From the NCBI GenBank assembly GCA_016189965.1, contig JACPRL010000051.1:1-6720 (forward strand): a stretch of 6,720 nucleotides of DNA, in the 5' to 3' direction. Under the pieces are notes generated by a model, which did no database searches, was not told where the DNA came from, and was given only the letters and a program-made list of their open reading frames with translations. This document shows positions 5,533-6,720 of this stretch, piece by piece (positions within the stretch are counted from its first letter, which is position 1; each line of letters begins with the position of its first letter). The position numbers and the translations under genes are program-made. This stretch comes from Acidobacteriota bacterium. GTDB taxonomy: Bacteria > Acidobacteriota > Terriglobia > Acidiferrales > 2-02-FULL-67-57.

Positions 5533-6503
5533 GCTTGCGTCAAACTCGGCTGGTTCACCACGTTGGGCACCTGGCCGGTGTCCCGATACTCTCGAATGAT
5601 GCGAATGGTTTCTTCCGCAATGGCTTCCTGCGCCTGGTCGGTCGAAGCGCCGATGTGGTGCGTCCCGTAAACGCCGGGCAGCTCCACGATGTCATCCTCA
5701 AACGCGCCGCTCGTTGTCGGAGGCTCCTTGGCGTAGACGTCGAGCGCGGCGCGAATCCCTTTCTCCTGCACCGCCTTCTTCAAGGCTCCTTCATCCACGA
5801 CTTCCCCGCGCGAGGTGTTGACGAAGTAGGCGCCCCGCCGCATCGCGGCGAAGAATTTCTCCCCGCACAGGCTCTTGGTCTCCGGCGTCAGCGCCACGTG
5901 CACACTCACCACGTCGGCGGCTGCCGCCACCTCCTCGGGCGAACTCTTCCGCTCCACGCCCAGCTCCCGCGCCTTCTCCGGCGTCAGCGAGCGGCTCCAG
6001 GCCACGACCGGCATCTCAAAAGCACGAGCTCGCGGAATCATCAACCGCCCCACTTGGCCGACCCCGATCAGTCCCAGCGTTCGTCCCGCCAGGCCGCGCG
6101 CTTTGCTGAACTCCTTCTTGTTCCACTTCTTGTCGCGCAACTGCGTCACGTTGTCCGGCAGGCGACGGTCAAGCGCCAGGATCAACCCAAAGGCCAGCTC
6201 GGCCACCGCGGTCGAGTTCTTCCCCGGACAGTTCGAGACGTAGATGCCGCGGCGCGAGGCGGCCGCGACATCAATCGTGTCATAGCCCGAGCCGGCGCGA
6301 ATGACTAGCCCCAGTTGGCTCCCCTCCAGCACGGCCTCGGTGACGCGACTCGACCTCACCACTAGCACCTCGACTCGGCTCGTTTTCACCTGTTCGGCCA
6401 GCGCCTCGCCTTTCAAGTCAGGATTGTAGAGAACCTCAAAGCCCAGCTCCTTCAGCCGGGCCACGGCGGAATCGGGAAACTTGTCCACCATCATGACTTT
6501 CAT
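5526..6503 (-). CDS. serA: D-3-phosphoglycerate dehydrogenase, short form without ACT domain
   Basis: This 325-residue D-2-hydroxyacid dehydrogenase most likely oxidises 3-phosphoglycerate to 3-phosphohydroxypyruvate, the first step of serine synthesis. Features are RAGSGYDTIDV (69-79), the substrate-region NCPGKNSTAVAELA (91-104), the nucleotide-binding GVGQVG (147-152), and the catalytic triad Arg232 (NTSRG), Glu260 (YAKEP) and His283 (THHIGAS). It ends soon after the catalytic domain. The C-terminal ACT domain of E. coli SerA (about 410 residues) and the longer regulatory region of 525-residue enzymes are absent, so serine feedback by the usual route is not expected. After the second strand of the nucleotide fold it has VVAWSRSL (166-173) rather than the Asp usual in NAD enzymes, which hints at NADP use or another 2-hydroxyacid substrate. 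The assignment as SerA rests strongly on serC starting 3 bp downstream. AGGAGG precedes the ATG at 6503. Confidence 0.88.
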   Translation of the reverse strand: MKVMMVDKFPDSAVARLKELGFEVLYNPDLKGEALAEQVKTSRVEVLVVRSSRVTEAVLEGSQLGLVIRAGSGYDTIDVAAASRRGIYVSNCPGKNSTAVAELAFGLILALDRRLPDNVTQLRDKKWNKKEFSKARGLAGRTLGLIGVGQVGRLMIPRARAFEMPVVAWSRSLTPEKARELGVERKSSPEEVAAAADVVSVHVALTPETKSLCGEKFFAAMRRGAYFVNTSRGEVVDEGALKKAVQEKGIRAALDVYAKEPPTTSGAFEDDIVELPGVYGTHHIGASTDQAQEAIAEETIRIIREYRDTGQVPNVVNQPSLTQAR

Positions 6504-6510
6504 TGGAAAC

Positions 6511-6516
6511 CCTCCT
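6511..6516 (-). promoter_or_regulatory. Ribosome-binding site of serA
   Basis: AGGAGG on the minus strand (within GAGGAGGG) lies 7 bases before the ATG at 6503-6501. A second in-frame ATG (Met4) lies only 9 bases further in and has no comparable site, so Met1 is preferred. Confidence 0.75.
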
Positions 6517-6587
6517 CGGGCCTTCCCCGCTGAAGCCCACAGAGCCAGAGCGGGACACCCTCGGGGCTACCGCTGCACCTCGGCACT

Positions 6588-6615
6588 ATTGTAGCGCCGC
6601 CCGCCTCGCGCGCAA
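6588..6615 (-). promoter_or_regulatory. Putative promoter of the serA-serC operon
   Basis: On the minus strand a good -10 element TACAAT (6593-6588, 5 of 6 consensus bases, preceded by GC) stands 16 bp after a weak -35-like TTGCGC (6615-6610). Transcription would start near 6581, giving a leader of about 78 bases before the serA ATG. The -10 shares the GCTACAnT form with the elements before the protease gene and mtnA. The weak -35 and GC-rich spacer leave room for an activator, but none is shown. Confidence 0.45.
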
Positions 6616-6634
6616 AGCCGATTCCGTCGTGGAC

Positions 6635-6663
6635 TTGTCAAACGTGGGCTGCTGAAGCAAAAT
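6635..6663 (+). promoter_or_regulatory. Promoter of the tRNA-Val gene
   Basis: TTGTCA (6635-6640, 5 of 6 consensus bases) and CAAAAT (6658-6663, 4 of 6) are separated by the ideal 17 bp. Transcription would begin around 6670, only a few bases before the mature tRNA start at 6674. The element points away from the serA promoter, so the two transcription units are divergent. Confidence 0.6.
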
Positions 6664-6673
6664 GGAATCCAGC

Positions 6674-6720
<47 letters not shown>

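Noticed and set aside
5145..6308. Plus-strand open frame of 387 codons opposite serC and serA
   Set aside because: It is longer than serA itself but antisense to two well-conserved enzymes. Its His/Arg/Gln-rich sequence has no recognisable motif.
6636..6641. Perfect TTGACA on the minus strand as the -35 of serA
   Set aside because: The nearest good -10 (TACAAT at 6593-6588) is 42 bp away and nothing like a -10 lies 16-18 bp downstream. The same bases serve better as the TTGTCA -35 of the tRNA gene on the other strand.

Overview
The window is GC-rich (roughly two thirds G+C by eye), with strong C/G preference at third codon positions and ordinary bacterial gene density. It contains six protein genes, the start of a tRNA gene, and no mobile element, CRISPR array, phage gene or rRNA. 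The gene set, the GCTACAnT-type -10 elements and the style of the proteins suggest an Acidobacteriota genome (Koribacter/Terriglobia-like, possibly from a metagenome). That assignment is inference from memory of similar proteins, not a database result.

Left part, + strand (1-2692). First comes the C-terminal part of a conserved protein that I associate with the uncharacterised 'deoxyhypusine synthase-like' bacterial family; its start lies outside the window. Next is a CPBP-family (CAAX/Abi-type) intramembrane metalloprotease with all its catalytic motifs. Last is mtnA, methylthioribose-1-phosphate isomerase of the methionine salvage pathway. The protease and mtnA each have a promoter-like element of nearly the same layout just upstream of the ATG (TTGCnC, 18 bp, TACAnT, 11 bp, ATG) and no convincing Shine-Dalgarno sequence. 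Their mRNAs may therefore be leaderless or nearly so.

Right part, - strand (6503 down to 2689). Reading along that strand, a short-form 3-phosphoglycerate dehydrogenase (serA) is followed 3 bp later by phosphoserine aminotransferase (serC), whose ribosome-binding site contains the serA stop codon. After 52 bp comes a PAPS-dependent sulfotransferase, and after a further 109 bp a small four-helix membrane protein of unknown function. The stop of that last gene overlaps the mtnA stop tail to tail by 4 bp. SerA and SerC carry out the first two steps of serine synthesis from 3-phosphoglycerate; the third enzyme, the phosphatase SerB, is not here. The sulfotransferase could be cotranscribed with them, but nothing ties its function to serine.

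Right edge. A tRNA-Val(GAC) gene begins at 6674 on the + strand, divergent from serA, with its own good promoter. It is cut by the window end just after the anticodon arm.

I did not find a clear previously undescribed system. The points most worth a second look are the near-leaderless promoter pair, the SerA cofactor site that looks unlike an NAD enzyme, the Arg-rich sulfotransferase behind serAC, and the unexplained DHS-like protein.
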